This document shows, one piece after another, positions 19,505 to 27,725 of a DNA stretch of 37,948 nt (the first letter of the stretch is position 1; each line of letters starts with the position of its first letter). A program made the position numbers and the translations under genes. The DNA is from Bacteroidaceae bacterium. GTDB taxonomy: Bacteria; Bacteroidota; Bacteroidia; Bacteroidales; Bacteroidaceae. The stretch spans positions 1-37,948 of the forward strand of contig JAGAYF010000033.1 of assembly GCA_017940605.1 (NCBI GenBank), given 5' to 3'. Below the pieces are notes generated by a model. The model did not search any database and was not told the DNA's origin. It saw only the letters and a program-made list of their open reading frames with translations.

Positions 19505-21034
19505 CTACTGGCACACCTTTTCCAGACGCTTCATGATGGCAAACATGAAGAGCGCGGCCACGATGCACACGCCAATGAAGACGCTCCACACGGCCCACAG
19601 CGGCAGGTCGCCCCACAGGTAGCCGCCCACACCCACCAGCTTGTTGCCGATGGCGGTGGCCACGAACCAACCGCCCATCATAGTGCCTTTCAGCTTGGGC
19701 GGTGCTACCTTGGATACGAAGGAGATGCCCATGGGGCTGAGCAGGAGCTCACCAAAGGTCAGCACAAGGTAGGTCGAGATGAGCCAGTAGGGAGAAACGA
19801 GCGGCCCCAGCGTTCCGGCTTCGGCCATGGCGCGTTGGGCGTTGGGCGTATTGAGTCCCTGCGAGGCAAACATCATGAGAAAGAAGGCTACGCCTGCCAC
19901 GAGCATACCGTAGGCAATCTTGCGCGGTGCGGATGGCTCCTTGCCGCGCTTGGCCAGCGCGCCGAAGATGGCCAGGCTCACCGGCGTGAGGGCTACGACG
20001 TAGAAGGGATTGAACTGCTGGAAGATGGGAGCACTCACGGCCACTGCGCCGTCCAGCTGCGTGTATTTCCAAACCAGGATGCCCACTGCGGCGACGATGA
20101 CTGCGGCACTGATGCCCTTTGCCCTGGCTGTCTTACTCTGAAAGAGGGAGAAGAGGGCATACACAATGAAGATGATGCACACCAAGTTCCATACATCGAA
20201 AGCCATGGCCTGCACGCCTTCGCTGGACTTGGCAGTAAACTCATCGGCAAACCACGTGAGCGAGAGTCCGTTCTGGTGGAACGCCATCCAGAAGAAGATG
20301 ACGACGGCAAAGACGAGGCACAGGGCAATGACGCGTGCCTTGGTCTCCTGCGGCGAGATGCTTTCCACGGGCTGTGCGGCGGCATCGGCCTTCTTGCCCT
20401 TGCCGCCCTCGGTGTGGCGGAAGGTAGAGCGGAACGCATAGAAGATAATGATGCTCAGGATGAGCGATGCGCATGCCACGGCAAAGGCAAAGTGGTACGA
20501 GTCGGCTACGCTGACTCCCAGCCTGTGCTGTCCCCACTCCATGATCTTGACGGCGGCCGTCGGTGCGAACAGCGCGCCAATGTTGATGGCCATGTAGAAG
20601 ATGGAGAAGGCCGAATCGCGCTTGTCGGCCAGGGCGGGGTCGTCGTAGAGGTTGCCCACCATGACCTGCAAGTTACCCTTGAACAAGCCCGTGCCGAACC
20701 CGATGAACAGCAGCGCGGCCAGCATGGCCACGAGGGCCGGTGTGTCGCCCCCCAGCGGGATAGACAGGAGCAGGTAGCCCACAAACATGATGATGATGCC
20801 GTAGGTCACCATCTTGCCGTATCCAAACTTGTCGGCCATGAAGCCGCCGATGAGCGGAAAGAAGTACACGAGCATGAGAAAGTCGCTGTAAATCTCGCCC
20901 GCCCATCCTGCCGACAGGCCGAAGTTGGCATTCAGAAACAAAACAAAAACGGCGAGCATGGTGTAGTAGCCGAAGCGCTCGCCCGTGTTGGCCAGAGCCA
21001 ACGCGTAAAGTCCTTTAGGTTGTCCTTCAAACAT
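19505..21034 (-). CDS. POT family proton-coupled peptide transporter
   Basis: This is a major-facilitator-type symporter for di- and tripeptides in the inner membrane, 509 residues with about 12-14 membrane helices. The first helix carries LANTGERFGYYTM (15-27), the position of the POT ExxER motif; here the first Glu is Asn16, while E19 and R20 remain. The motif region GGFMADKFGYGKMVTYG and a highly charged cytoplasmic loop (about 205-240, FRSTFRHTEGGKGKKADAAA) fit the family. The start MFEGQPKGLYALALAN is typical of Bacteroidota members. A good promoter lies upstream and a hairpin downstream. It is convergent with eno. The peptide specificity is unknown. Confidence 0.9.
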   Translation of the reverse strand: MFEGQPKGLYALALANTGERFGYYTMLAVFVLFLNANFGLSAGWAGEIYSDFLMLVYFFPLIGGFMADKFGYGKMVTYGIIIMFVGYLLLSIPLGGDTPALVAMLAALLFIGFGTGLFKGNLQVMVGNLYDDPALADKRDSAFSIFYMAINIGALFAPTAAVKIMEWGQHRLGVSVADSYHFAFAVACASLILSIIIFYAFRSTFRHTEGGKGKKADAAAQPVESISPQETKARVIALCLVFAVVIFFWMAFHQNGLSLTWFADEFTAKSSEGVQAMAFDVWNLVCIIFIVYALFSLFQSKTARAKGISAAVIVAAVGILVWKYTQLDGAVAVSAPIFQQFNPFYVVALTPVSLAIFGALAKRGKEPSAPRKIAYGMLVAGVAFFLMMFASQGLNTPNAQRAMAEAGTLGPLVSPYWLISTYLVLTFGELLLSPMGISFVSKVAPPKLKGTMMGGWFVATAIGNKLVGVGGYLWGDLPLWAVWSVFIGVCIVAALFMFAIMKRLEKVCQ

Positions 21035-21077
21035 AATTATTAATGGTTTTTTGATAATGATTATTCAAATAGAAAGC

Positions 21078-21109
21078 AAAAATACAGAATTTTCATTCAT
21101 TTTGCAAAT
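21078..21109 (-). promoter_or_regulatory. Bacteroidota-type promoter of the POT transporter gene
   Basis: On the minus strand a TTTG (21109-21106) is followed by 20 bases and then TATTTTTG (21085-21078). This is the best full match in the window to TTTG / 19-21 bp / TAnnTTTG. The leader would be about 38 bases. Confidence 0.75.
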
Positions 21110-21239
21110 ATTTTTCATGCAAAATGAACCAAACGGCAGAAAACATCCCTGTCAGGTGGAAAACAAGGGCGGGGGCGGCCGCCGGTTGATGCTGCGTGGG
21201 GACGGCCACTCCTTACGTCAGGCCTGCGAAATGCCCTGC

Positions 21240-21350
21240 GCCGCAAAAGGCCGTCCGCCAAGGCGTGAAAAGCAGGCGGATGCGGCCTGAAAAAATTCCT
21301 GCAAGGCGTGAAAGTTCCAACAACAGGGCGTAAAAAAACATGCTTGCGCC
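21240..21350 (+). repeat. 22-bp-phased GGCGTAAAA array, copy C
   Basis: Direct motifs start at 21240, 21262, 21284, 21305 and 21327, with spacings of 22, 22, 21 and 22 bp. They read GCCGCAAAA, GGCGTGAAAA, GGCCTGAAAA, GGCGTGAAAG and GGCGTAAAAA. The last is followed by an inverted TTGCGCC at 21344-21350 that can pair with GGCGTAA. A possible sixth motif, GGCCTGCGAA, lies at 21221. The array sits in the 559-bp gap between the divergent POT and glycine-lipid genes. From 21351 to about 21560 I see no gene or clear structure beyond a short GCCCTTACGGGC hairpin near 21492. Confidence 0.85.
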
Positions 21351-21565
21351 AATGAGCATCGTTTCTTTTCTATATCAATAGTTTATGTCCTATGTTTCAA
21401 TGGGTATGATGCTCCTCGATGGTCGCTCTGTGCCACCCTGCCAACGACGGTGGCCCATGGGAAGGTGAAAGGTGGCATGGCCGAAAGTTCAGCCCTTACG
21501 GGCAAAAATGCAGGCCTGCCCTAAAGTTTTTTAACGCTAAGTGGTGTCATTCCTGCAAAAATGTG

Positions 21566-21573
21566 TACTTTTG
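21566..21573 (+). promoter_or_regulatory. -7 box of the glycine-lipid operon
   Basis: TACTTTTG fits TAnnTTTG and ends 20 bases before the ATG at 21594. No clear TTG is seen at the -33 position. Confidence 0.55.
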
Positions 21574-21593
21574 TAACATTGTTTTGATAAATA

Positions 21594-22418
21594 ATGTCAG
21601 AAGAAAAATCAAAGTTAATCGACATTGACCGCATCGTGCAGGAGAAGGCAGGCAGCAAGGCCAAGTATGTGCCCGGCTTTGTCCTGTCGTGGCTCAAGCG
21701 CGTGCTCCATCAGGACGAGGTGAACCGCTTCATGGCCGAGAGCGGCCACGAGCGCGGCGTGGAGTGGCTGAAGCACTGTGTGCGCTACCTGGACCTGAAC
21801 CTCAAGATCGTGGGCGAGGAGAACTTTCCGGCCGATGACGGCAGGAAGTACACCTTTGTGAGCAACCACCCCCTGGGGGGCGGCGACGGCGTGGCCCTGG
21901 GGGCCGTCATCGGCAGTCACTACGACGGCAACATCTGCTACCTGCTCAACGATATCCTGACCAACCTGCCCCCGCTCAAGGAACTGGGCATCCCCATCAA
22001 CAAGACGGGCGGCCAGAGCCGCAGCCTGCCCCAGCTGGTCGACGCCGGCTTCAGGAGCGACCGCCAGCTGCTGCTCTTTCCGGCCGGCATCTGCTCGCGC
22101 ATGAGGAACGGCGAGGTGAAGGACGTGGCCTGGAAGAAGACTTTCATCACCAAGAGCGTGGAGACCCAGCGCGACGTTGTGCCCATCCACTTCAGCGGCG
22201 AGAACAGCAAGCGGTTCTACCGCCTGGCCAACCTGACCGACTCGCTGCACCTGAAGTTCAACCTGGCCATGCTCTTCCTGGTCGACGAAATGTACCGCAA
22301 CGTGCACAAGACATGTGAGATAAGAATTGGAAAACCCATACCCTGGCAGACATTCGACCGCTCCCGCTCGGCCAACGACTGGGCGCAGTACGTCAGGGAC
22401 ATCGTCTATAAACTATAA
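21594..22418 (+). CDS. glsA: lysophospholipid acyltransferase family protein, probable glycine-lipid O-acyltransferase GlsA
   Basis: This 274-residue PlsC-like acyltransferase should add the second acyl chain to the hydroxyl of a 3-hydroxyacyl-glycine, giving the diacylated glycine lipid known from Bacteroides. The start is ATG 21594. The acyltransferase motif is SNHPLGGGDG (S90-G99): His92 and Asp98 are separated by five residues instead of the four of the classic HX4D motif. The glycerol-acyltransferase FPEG-type motif reads LLFPAGICSR. It lies 15 bases upstream of a GNAT-fold acyltransferase gene, the same pair as glsA and glsB of B. thetaiotaomicron, which is the main reason for the specific call. 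Databases often label this family hemolysin. Confidence 0.8.
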   Translation: MSEEKSKLIDIDRIVQEKAGSKAKYVPGFVLSWLKRVLHQDEVNRFMAESGHERGVEWLKHCVRYLDLNLKIVGEENFPADDGRKYTFVSNHPLGGGDGVALGAVIGSHYDGNICYLLNDILTNLPPLKELGIPINKTGGQSRSLPQLVDAGFRSDRQLLLFPAGICSRMRNGEVKDVAWKKTFITKSVETQRDVVPIHFSGENSKRFYRLANLTDSLHLKFNLAMLFLVDEMYRNVHKTCEIRIGKPIPWQTFDRSRSANDWAQYVRDIVYKL

Positions 22419-22433
22419 CCTGATACAGGGGAA

Positions 22434-23426
22434 ATGGAAGAAATAATACAGCCCATCGACCGCGAGATACTGAAATCGGAACTGACACCCGACCGAAAAT
22501 TGCGGCATACCAACAAGAGCAACAACGACATATACATAGTGACATGGCACGACAGCCCCAACGTGCTGCGCGAAATAGGCCGCCTGCGCGAGATAGCCTT
22601 CCGCGCGGCAGGCGGGGGCAGCGGCAAGAGCATGGACCTGGACGAATTTGACACCTGCGAGCACCCCTACCGCCAGCTGGTGGTGTGGAATCCCGAGGCC
22701 GAGGAAATCATAGGCGGATACCGCTATCTGACAGGCCCCGAGGTCAAGTTTGACGCCCAGGGGCAGCCCATCCTGGCCACGAGCCACATGTTTCACTTCA
22801 GCGACGAGTTCATAGAGAACTACCTGCCGCAGACGGTAGAGCTGGGCCGCTCATTCGTCACGCTGGAGTATCAGAACACGCGCCGCATGTCCTCCAAGAG
22901 CCTTTTTGCGCTCGACAACCTGTGGGACGGGCTCGGCGCGCTGACCGTGGTCATGCCCGACGTAAAGTATTTCTTCGGCAAGATGACCATGTATCCCAGT
23001 TTCATCCGCCGCGGGCGCGACATGATACTCTATTTCCTGCGCAAGCACTTTGGCGACAGGCAGCAATTGGTGACCCCCATCCACCCCATACAGCTTGAAA
23101 CCGACGAAAAAGAGTTGGAAGAAATTTTTAAGGAAAGCGACTTCAAGGCCGATTACCGCATCCTGAACGGCGCTGTGCGCAAGCTGGGCTTCAACATCCC
23201 CCCGCTGGTCAACGCATACATGGGGCTCAGCCCCACGATGCGCTTTTTCGGCACCGCCATCAACGAAAGCTTCGGCATGGTGGAGGAAACGGGCATCCTG
23301 ATTGCCGTCAATGAGATATTGGCCGAGAAGCGCGTCCGCCACATTGACAGCTTCATGGCCAATCACCCCGTTTCGCTGGAATCATTGCGCAAGTTGATTG
23401 CCGGAATAAGAAGTCTGAAGGAATAA
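22434..23426 (+). CDS. glsB: GNAT-fold N-acyltransferase, probable glycine-lipid synthase GlsB
   Basis: This 330-residue protein belongs to the OlsB-like (hemolysin-labelled) GNAT acyltransferases. GlsB of Bacteroides transfers a 3-hydroxy fatty acyl group to the amino group of glycine, the first step to glycine lipids and to the signalling lipid commendamide. Recognisable stretches are NVLREIGRLREIAFRAAGGG (the beginning of the fold), EIIGGYRYLTGPE and FVTLEYQNTRRMSSKSLF. The C-terminal part (about 215-330) includes NIPPLVNAYMGLSPTMRFFG. It follows the glsA-like gene by 15 bases, so the two are surely cotranscribed. The amino acid used cannot be proved from sequence; related enzymes use ornithine. 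Confidence 0.8.
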   Translation: MEEIIQPIDREILKSELTPDRKLRHTNKSNNDIYIVTWHDSPNVLREIGRLREIAFRAAGGGSGKSMDLDEFDTCEHPYRQLVVWNPEAEEIIGGYRYLTGPEVKFDAQGQPILATSHMFHFSDEFIENYLPQTVELGRSFVTLEYQNTRRMSSKSLFALDNLWDGLGALTVVMPDVKYFFGKMTMYPSFIRRGRDMILYFLRKHFGDRQQLVTPIHPIQLETDEKELEEIFKESDFKADYRILNGAVRKLGFNIPPLVNAYMGLSPTMRFFGTAINESFGMVEETGILIAVNEILAEKRVRHIDSFMANHPVSLESLRKLIAGIRSLKE

Positions 23427-23463
23427 GGAAGCTAGGCTGTGGGCGTAGGCTAAGTTGCCAGTG

Positions 23464-25221
23464 TTATTTCCTGATGTAGACTTTTTTGCCGTCTACGATG
23501 TAAATTCCATGGCGGGCTGGTTGGTTGGAACTGTGAGGGAGTTGCTGACCGTCCATGCTATAGAGAGTAGATTCCTTTGTTTGTTTTGCCTGAATGGGTA
23601 CTATGCCGTCGCTGCCAACTTCAAGCAGGCGGTCCATGGCCTTGAAATTAGTTTCGTACCATGAAATCATCTTGTTGGTCTCAGTGGTGAGGTCTGCGTC
23701 CAAGGTGATGGGGTTGCCATTCCAGCGTTCGTACTCTCTGGCCCAAGCTCCCGACTGAGTGAGTTGGTTGACATAGAGGTTGATGTGTTTCTTTACGTTT
23801 TCAACGGAAAAAGTGGTGTCTCGCAGTGCCATCCATTTTTCTCTCATCCTGGAAAAATAGTCGCCTTTCTTGTATACGAACAAAGTGGTGATGGGTTCTG
23901 TTCCCCACCAGGCCCATCGGTAGTCGGCGGCAAGGTGAAAAAGGTCTGTTCCTGTTCCGTCTCGCCCAAAACTGCCGTCCATGTCCCACGGAGTAATCCA
24001 GATGCGTTGGTCCTTCTGAACATTGGGGTTGGAAAGGAACGTGTTGTGCATGCAGTTGTCCTTGAGCATGAACGCTAAAGTGAATAGGGGATATGTGATG
24101 ATATTGTCTTCGTAGAAGTAGTCGTATAGGTGGTCGGCCACATAGTCAGTGTCGCTTCTCACCATGCCGGCAAAGTCCATGAGGTCGGCAAGAGGTTTCC
24201 ATTTCTTGGCTTCATTATAATTGTCAGGGTATTCGAGCATGTATCCCAGCCAGTCGTTTGCGTTGGTGGGAGTGGAATTGTCATCGGGCAGTAGTCGTGC
24301 AGAATTTGCTGTGGGGCTGGAACTCTTGTAAAGGACACCGCGGAGAGTAAGTTGTCCGTCACTTTCTTCCTTGAGCTTTTTGATGCCTAAAAGTTTGCGG
24401 TTGATCTTATCTGAAAGGAAGTAGATGCCATTGTATTTTCCGTTCAGAATCAGTTCGGCATAGTAGCCTGTTGTGCCGTTGCGAATCATATCCTTGGAGC
24501 ATAGTTCGTCGATTTCGTTCCAAATGTCGAAGCATACTTGGTTGCGCATTCTGGAGTAGTCTATGGCCAAGGCGTGGAGATGCCATTTGTCGTGTGAACG
24601 TATGCCCATGATGTTTTTCTCCAGTTCTTCTCCGTTGGAGTCTACCAATTCGATGGCGTAGTTCTTTTTGTCAAATCCTGAGGATGTAGCTCCTCTCCAG
24701 TGAGTAAAGCAATTGCTTGTGAAAGTAACGGCGTTGTCGGTGCGTTTCTGAGGGTCGATGATGGAGAAAACGGCGGGGGCTGATACAAATTTGCTGATGG
24801 GCTTTTCGGGATCGATGTCGAGTGTCAGCAAAGGAAGAGAGGTGAGATAAATTCCCCACGAGATCGTGCTGTCAGTAGCGTTTCCGCCGGTAGTGGAGCA
24901 GGTGAATTGCAGCGTATGCTTTTTGCTTAGGTTGTTTATAGAAATGGCTTGGCCATATTCTATACTGTGTCCGTCAAAAATAAAGTTTTTGAAAGAATAC
25001 GTTCCCTCTCGGCTACTGATTCCTAAAACCACTGATAGATTAGTGTCTTGAGAGGGAGCGATGGAAGCAAACCAGTTTTGCTTGTTTCCAGTTGTATCTG
25101 AAACGGCTTGAATCCCATTAATCTTTAATGAAAGGATTTGTCCATTTGCATGGTCTGTATTAAAGAATATAGATATACAAATGATAAATGTATAGAACAA
25201 ACGACGGCCTAATAAATGCAT
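23464..25221 (-). CDS. secreted CotH kinase-like protein
   Basis: This 585-residue exported protein has a CotH domain, an atypical protein-kinase fold first known from Bacillus spore coat. The N-terminal signal peptide is MHLLGRRLFYTFIICISIFF. About 110 residues resembling a beta-sandwich precede the CotH domain (about 135-500), which shows NGKYNGIYFLSDKINRKLL and the metal-binding WDMDGSFG (W412, D413, D415). The C-terminal segment STLYSMDGQQLPH then GIYIVDGKKVYIRK is the short tail seen on many secreted Bacteroidales proteins and resembles type IX secretion sorting domains. The gene is more AT-rich than its neighbours. It converges on glsB with 37 bases between and no clear terminator. The natural substrate is unknown. 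Confidence 0.85.
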   Translation of the reverse strand: MHLLGRRLFYTFIICISIFFNTDHANGQILSLKINGIQAVSDTTGNKQNWFASIAPSQDTNLSVVLGISSREGTYSFKNFIFDGHSIEYGQAISINNLSKKHTLQFTCSTTGGNATDSTISWGIYLTSLPLLTLDIDPEKPISKFVSAPAVFSIIDPQKRTDNAVTFTSNCFTHWRGATSSGFDKKNYAIELVDSNGEELEKNIMGIRSHDKWHLHALAIDYSRMRNQVCFDIWNEIDELCSKDMIRNGTTGYYAELILNGKYNGIYFLSDKINRKLLGIKKLKEESDGQLTLRGVLYKSSSPTANSARLLPDDNSTPTNANDWLGYMLEYPDNYNEAKKWKPLADLMDFAGMVRSDTDYVADHLYDYFYEDNIITYPLFTLAFMLKDNCMHNTFLSNPNVQKDQRIWITPWDMDGSFGRDGTGTDLFHLAADYRWAWWGTEPITTLFVYKKGDYFSRMREKWMALRDTTFSVENVKKHINLYVNQLTQSGAWAREYERWNGNPITLDADLTTETNKMISWYETNFKAMDRLLEVGSDGIVPIQAKQTKESTLYSMDGQQLPHSSNQPARHGIYIVDGKKVYIRK

Positions 25222-25252
25222 AAGGGTATGGTGTAAAAGTTATTTTGTACTG

Positions 25253-25260
25253 CAAAGGTA
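25253..25260 (-). promoter_or_regulatory. -7 box of the CotH-like gene
   Basis: On the minus strand the site is TACCTTTG, an exact TAnnTTTG match, with its end 31 bases upstream of the ATG at 25221. A TTG at 25278-25276 is slightly too close (15-bp spacer) to be a standard -33 element. Confidence 0.6.
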
Positions 25261-25361
25261 CGGATTAAATTCAAACAATCTTTGTGGGTGCTATTATTTT
25301 TTGTGAGTTTTGGCCCATTGAGGTATGAGTAGTAATGATATGGCAGAAAATAGAAGGATGG

Positions 25362-25394
25362 TTTGTTCCAGTTCAGACTTTTTACGTATCTTTG
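25362..25394 (+). promoter_or_regulatory. Bacteroidota-type promoter of murF
   Basis: TTTG at 25362-25365, a 21-base spacer and TATCTTTG at 25387-25394 form a full match. The predicted RNA start near 25400 lies inside the longer open frame and therefore supports ATG 25442 as the real murF start. Confidence 0.7.
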
Positions 25395-25441
25395 CATACC
25401 TAATTGTGTTGAGCAATGGAATCACTACTTTTTTGACGGAG

Positions 25442-26749
25442 ATGAATACCCCATCGCTATACGATCTATATCAAGCCTACCCTCATATAACGACGGACAG
25501 TCGCTGTTGTCCGCAGGACTCCATCTTTTTCGCGCTGAAGGGAGAGAACTTCAACGGAAACCAGTTTGCAGCTCAGGCACTGGCCAATGGGTGTGCCATG
25601 GCCGTTGTGGACGAAAAAAGCGCGGTCGTGGCTGGTGACGCGCGGTACGTCCTTGTTGAAGACGCATTGGCGGTCCTGCAACAGTTGGCGCAGCACCATA
25701 GGCGGCAGTTCAAGGGAACTGTCCTGGAGATAACGGGAACAAATGGCAAGACGACGACGAAAGAGCTCGTTGCCGCCGTCTTATCCCAAAAATACAAGGT
25801 CCTTGCCACCAAGGGCAACCTGAATAACCACATCGGCGTGCCCAAAACGCTGTTGGAATTGCGTCCAGAGCATGAAATGGCCGTGATAGAAACGGGGGCG
25901 AACCATCCAGGCGAGATCGCGTTCCTGGCAAATTTGGCAGAGCCCGACTTTGGTCTGATTACCAACGTGGGAAAGGCACATCTTGAGGGTTTTGGCTCGT
26001 TTCAGGGCGTGATAAAGACCAAGGGCGAGCTTTACGACTACCTGCGCACCAAACCAAACGGTAAAGTATTCTTAAATACCGACAATCCGTATTTGGAAGA
26101 CATCGTGGGCGACCTGCCTGCGGTGGGCTATGGCGTTGCAGGCGGGGAGGGGAACTATGTTGAGGGCGAGATTGACGGCTGCCACCCGTTCCTGACGCTC
26201 CGATGGCGCGTGACCGACGGTGGAGAATGGCACAAAGTGAAGACACACCTTATCGGTGCCTATAATTTCCAGAATGTACTGGCGGCAGTGTGCGTCGGAA
26301 AGTATTTTGGGGTGGAGGATGCCGCGATAGACAGGGCGTTGGAGGGGTATTTCCCCAAGAACGACCGCTCTGAGTTGCGCGTCACGGCCTTTAACCAGCT
26401 CATCGTTGACGCTTACAACGCCAATCCCACAAGTATGACGGCCGCCGTTGAGAACTTTGGGCAAATACGCGCCGATCACAAGATGGTCATCCTTGGTGAA
26501 ATGCGCGAATTGGGCGCGGCAAGCGAGGAGGAACACCAAAAGATAGTAGATTTGCTGAAAAGGCAGGATTGCTACGAGGCTGTGTGGCTGGTCGGCGACT
26601 TATTTCGCAAGGCGCACCACAACTTCCGCACGTTTGCCAATGTTGAAGACGTTAAGAGGGAACTTAGCGAGCATCCTGTCAGGGACAAACTGATTCTTAT
26701 CAAGGGAAGCAACGGAACGAAGCTGTTTCAGTTGCCAGAATACCTGTAA
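25442..26749 (+). CDS. murF: UDP-N-acetylmuramoyl-tripeptide--D-alanyl-D-alanine ligase
   Basis: MurF adds D-Ala-D-Ala to the UDP-MurNAc-tripeptide, the last cytoplasmic step of the peptidoglycan pentapeptide precursor, with ATP. The chosen start ATG 25442 (MNTPSLYDLYQAYPHITTDS) gives 435 residues, the family length; the frame is open from 25325, but the promoter lies inside that extension. Domains are the N-terminal substrate domain (about 1-85, with TTDSRCCPQDSIFFALKGE), the central ATPase (TGTNGKTTTKE, catalytic lysine K103; VIETGANHPGEIAFL; TNVGKAHLEGFG) and the C-terminal domain (VDAYNANPTSM; ILGEMRELG). It is found away from the dcw cluster here and is followed after 43 bases by an ABC exporter. 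Confidence 0.95.
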   Translation: MNTPSLYDLYQAYPHITTDSRCCPQDSIFFALKGENFNGNQFAAQALANGCAMAVVDEKSAVVAGDARYVLVEDALAVLQQLAQHHRRQFKGTVLEITGTNGKTTTKELVAAVLSQKYKVLATKGNLNNHIGVPKTLLELRPEHEMAVIETGANHPGEIAFLANLAEPDFGLITNVGKAHLEGFGSFQGVIKTKGELYDYLRTKPNGKVFLNTDNPYLEDIVGDLPAVGYGVAGGEGNYVEGEIDGCHPFLTLRWRVTDGGEWHKVKTHLIGAYNFQNVLAAVCVGKYFGVEDAAIDRALEGYFPKNDRSELRVTAFNQLIVDAYNANPTSMTAAVENFGQIRADHKMVILGEMRELGAASEEEHQKIVDLLKRQDCYEAVWLVGDLFRKAHHNFRTFANVEDVKRELSEHPVRDKLILIKGSNGTKLFQLPEYL

Positions 26750-26792
26750 AGGTTGCAACGCAACTTGTGAAAATAGAAATAAACATTGAAAT

Positions 26793-27707
26793 ATGAGCAA
26801 TTTTATCGAAGTACGCGATGTGCGCAAGGCTTTTGCCAATCATACGGCCCTTGACGGCGTGAGCATTGACGTTCCGGCGGGCAAGGTGTTCGGCCTTCTC
26901 GGGCCAAATGGTGCCGGAAAGACGACGCTGATCCGCATTATCAACCACATTACCGCTCCTGACAGCGGCAGTGTGACGTTTGACGGCCATCCGCTCCAGG
27001 CAAACGATGTCTACCGCATAGGATACCTGCCCGAGGAGCGCGGATTGTACCGCAAGATGAAGGTAGGCGAACAGGCGGTCTACCTGGCGCGGCTCAAGGG
27101 CATGGACGCCCAGGATGCCAAGCGGAAATTGAAGGAGTGGTTTGAGAAATTCGACATCATGGCCTGGTGGGACAAGAAGCTGGAGGAACTTTCCAAGGGC
27201 ATGCAGCAGAAAGTACAGTTCGTCATCACGGTATTGCACAACCCACCCTTGCTAATCTTCGATGAACCGTTCAGTGGTTTCGATCCCGTCAATGCAGAAT
27301 TGCTGAAAAAAGAGATATTGCAGCTGCGCGACGAGGGGCACACCATTCTGTTTTCGACTCACAATATGGCCAGCGTGGAAGAAATTTGCGACTCCATAGC
27401 ACTCATCAACCATTCCAAGGTTGTGTTGCAGGGTGATGTGGATGACGTGCGCCAACGCTACAAGGAGAATACCTATCAGCTGGAAATCCCCGCCGATGCC
27501 CAGTTTGACCCCTCGTGGGCCGAGATAGTGGCGCATGAGCATGGCGGAAAGAAGAACGTGCTGCTGGTGCGCAAGCCCCAGGACGAGACCAATTCGCAGT
27601 TTGTGGCCCGGCTGGCGCAGCACACCGAGATATTGGGATTCTCCGAGAAGCTGCCCACGATGGATGAAGTGTTCCTGCGTGCGGTCCTCCAGGAGGAAAT
27701 TCATTAA
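26793..27707 (+). CDS. ABC transporter ATP-binding protein (NatA-like)
   Basis: This 304-residue ATPase should drive the membrane protein encoded next to it. Walker A is GPNGAGKTT (37-45, K43), Walker B is LLIFDE (D157, E158), and the signature is LSKGM (133-137) instead of LSGGQ, a variant common in this exporter subfamily. The C-terminal extension (about 215-304) is typical of NatA- and Ccm-type ATPases. Homologues with ABC-2 permeases export ions, drugs or lipids; the substrate here is unknown. The gene starts 43 bases after murF, with only a short 5-bp hairpin and no T-run between, so transcription from murF is likely. Confidence 0.92.
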   Translation: MSNFIEVRDVRKAFANHTALDGVSIDVPAGKVFGLLGPNGAGKTTLIRIINHITAPDSGSVTFDGHPLQANDVYRIGYLPEERGLYRKMKVGEQAVYLARLKGMDAQDAKRKLKEWFEKFDIMAWWDKKLEELSKGMQQKVQFVITVLHNPPLLIFDEPFSGFDPVNAELLKKEILQLRDEGHTILFSTHNMASVEEICDSIALINHSKVVLQGDVDDVRQRYKENTYQLEIPADAQFDPSWAEIVAHEHGGKKNVLLVRKPQDETNSQFVARLAQHTEILGFSEKLPTMDEVFLRAVLQEEIH

Positions 27708-27725
27708 TCAAAAGAAGAAACGGTT

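Noticed and set aside
21240-21350. Iteron array of a plasmid or phage replication origin
   Set aside because: The 22-bp period is iteron-like, but there are five separate copies among chromosomal housekeeping genes, and no replication initiator gene is present.
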